Of a DNA stretch of 5,494 bases, positions 5,079-5,494 are shown one piece after another (position 1 is the stretch's first letter; every line of letters starts with the position of its first letter). Position numbers and translations under genes: made by a program. The notes under the pieces were generated by a model. It did no database searches, had not been told where the DNA came from, and was given only the letters and a program-made list of their open reading frames with translations. The DNA lies in assembly GCA_014361095.1 (NCBI GenBank), contig JACIWF010000015.1:10991-16484 (forward strand). The letters run 5' to 3'. This stretch comes from Hadesarchaea archaeon. GTDB lineage: Archaea > Hadarchaeota > Hadarchaeia > Hadarchaeales > Hadarchaeaceae.

Positions 5079-5494
5079 AGCATTTAGGCAGCGTCCAGAC
5101 GGGATTTATCGGCTTTTTGATGGCACGCTCTTGGTACTTTTCCGCTTGGCGCTGGGCCCTCTCAAGCAGACTATCCTCATCGACAGTGAGTATCTTTTTA
5201 TTGCGCACCACGATGTTGCCATCAACCATGACGGTATCTACATCCGAACCGCGGCAACTGAAGGCCAAAACGTCAAGCTTGTTCAGAGCCGGCGTCAGCT
5301 TGGCCTTACCTGAGAAATCAACGATGATTATGTCGGCCTTTTTGTTCGGTTCCAAAGATCCGATTTCCCTTTCCCGGCCGAGAACTTTGGCACCGCCCAT
5401 GGTGGCCAGATGGAGGGCTTGTGAAGCTGGCAACAGCCCTCCGTCAAGATAGTAGAGACGTAGCATTCCCATGGAGAAGGTCATCAGTTCGAAC
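5077..5494 (-). CDS. ATZ/TRZ-type amidohydrolase (cytosine/guanine/SAH deaminase-like), C-terminal part cut by right edge
   Basis: The last 138 codons of an amidohydrolase; the N-terminal metal-binding part lies beyond base 5494. The visible sequence matches the end of the MtaD/SsnA/TrzN/AtzA group. It has a helix 'QALHLATMGGAKVLG', then 'IGSLEPNKKADIIIVD', a 'CRGSDVDTVMVDG' segment and the closing 'VVRNKKILTVDED' strand of the beta-sandwich. In this group the mononuclear metal centre hydrolyses amino or halo groups off heterocycles such as cytosine, guanine, triazines and adenosine derivatives. The last metal-ligand Asp is expected just upstream of the first visible residues (FELMTFSMGMLRL), so it is off the edge and catalytic competence cannot be judged. 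A deaminase role is the most common one in this family, but the substrate is unknown. It is the first visible gene of the minus-strand operon; its stop overlaps the SD of the next gene. It belongs to a different amidohydrolase branch from the partial gene at the left edge. Confidence 0.88.
   Translation of the reverse strand, partial: FELMTFSMGMLRLYYLDGGLLPASQALHLATMGGAKVLGREREIGSLEPNKKADIIIVDFSGKAKLTPALNKLDVLAFSCRGSDVDTVMVDGNIVVRNKKILTVDEDSLLERAQRQAEKYQERAIKKPINPVWTLPKC

Noticed and set aside
5048..5083. 11-codon minus-strand reading frame (ATG at 5083, TAA at 5048) as a leader peptide
   Set aside because: It has no ribosome binding site of its own and overlaps the amidohydrolase stop. It is better explained as a by-product of the uncertain dehydrogenase start.
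4930..5313. 127-codon plus-strand open frame across the dehydrogenase/amidohydrolase junction
   Set aside because: It spans parts of two well-supported minus-strand genes and looks like chance.

Overview
This 5.5 kb window is gene-dense and carries seven protein genes: five complete and two cut by the window edges. The set includes a tungstopterin-type aldehyde ferredoxin oxidoreductase (AOR), a 16-cysteine polyferredoxin, a flavin dehydrogenase with its own ferredoxin tail, and a MoaD-like protein. This points to a strict anaerobe. Start codons are mixed, genes overlap, and Shine-Dalgarno (SD) sites are clear at several starts. I cannot decide between an anaerobic archaeon and an anaerobic bacterium from this window. 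No RNA gene, mobile element, long repeat or CRISPR array was seen.

Right block, minus strand, read from the right edge leftward. The C-terminal third of an ATZ/TRZ-type (cytosine/guanine/S-adenosylhomocysteine deaminase-like) amidohydrolase is followed by a dihydroorotate/dihydropyrimidine dehydrogenase-like flavoprotein with two C-terminal [4Fe-4S] motifs. Next come a four-cluster ferredoxin and an AOR-family catalytic subunit. Gaps are tiny or negative, and SD sites lie on or next to the preceding stop codons, so this looks like one operon.

Left block. A short MoaD-like ubiquitin-fold gene on the plus strand runs tail-to-tail into the AOR gene with a 7-base gap. A divergent intergenic region of about 125 bases separates it from a minus-strand pair: an arginase/agmatinase-fold ureohydrolase, and a second, dihydroorotase/hydantoinase-like amidohydrolase. 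That pair overlaps by an ATGA junction, and the second gene runs off the left edge.

Taken together, the cluster holds hydrolytic deaminase, flavin reductase, cyclic-amide hydrolase and ureohydrolase chemistry, plus a ferredoxin/AOR redox module and a possible cofactor or sulfur-carrier protein. The parts resemble reductive breakdown (or salvage) of an N-heterocycle such as a pyrimidine, purine or hydantoin, with AOR oxidising or reducing an aldehyde/acid pair through the ferredoxin. That assignment is inference. Several enzymes depart from family norms: the AOR lacks one of four expected cluster cysteines, the dehydrogenase lacks the usual catalytic Cys loop, and the ureohydrolase keeps its six metal ligands but has altered second-shell residues. 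The real substrates may therefore be unusual.
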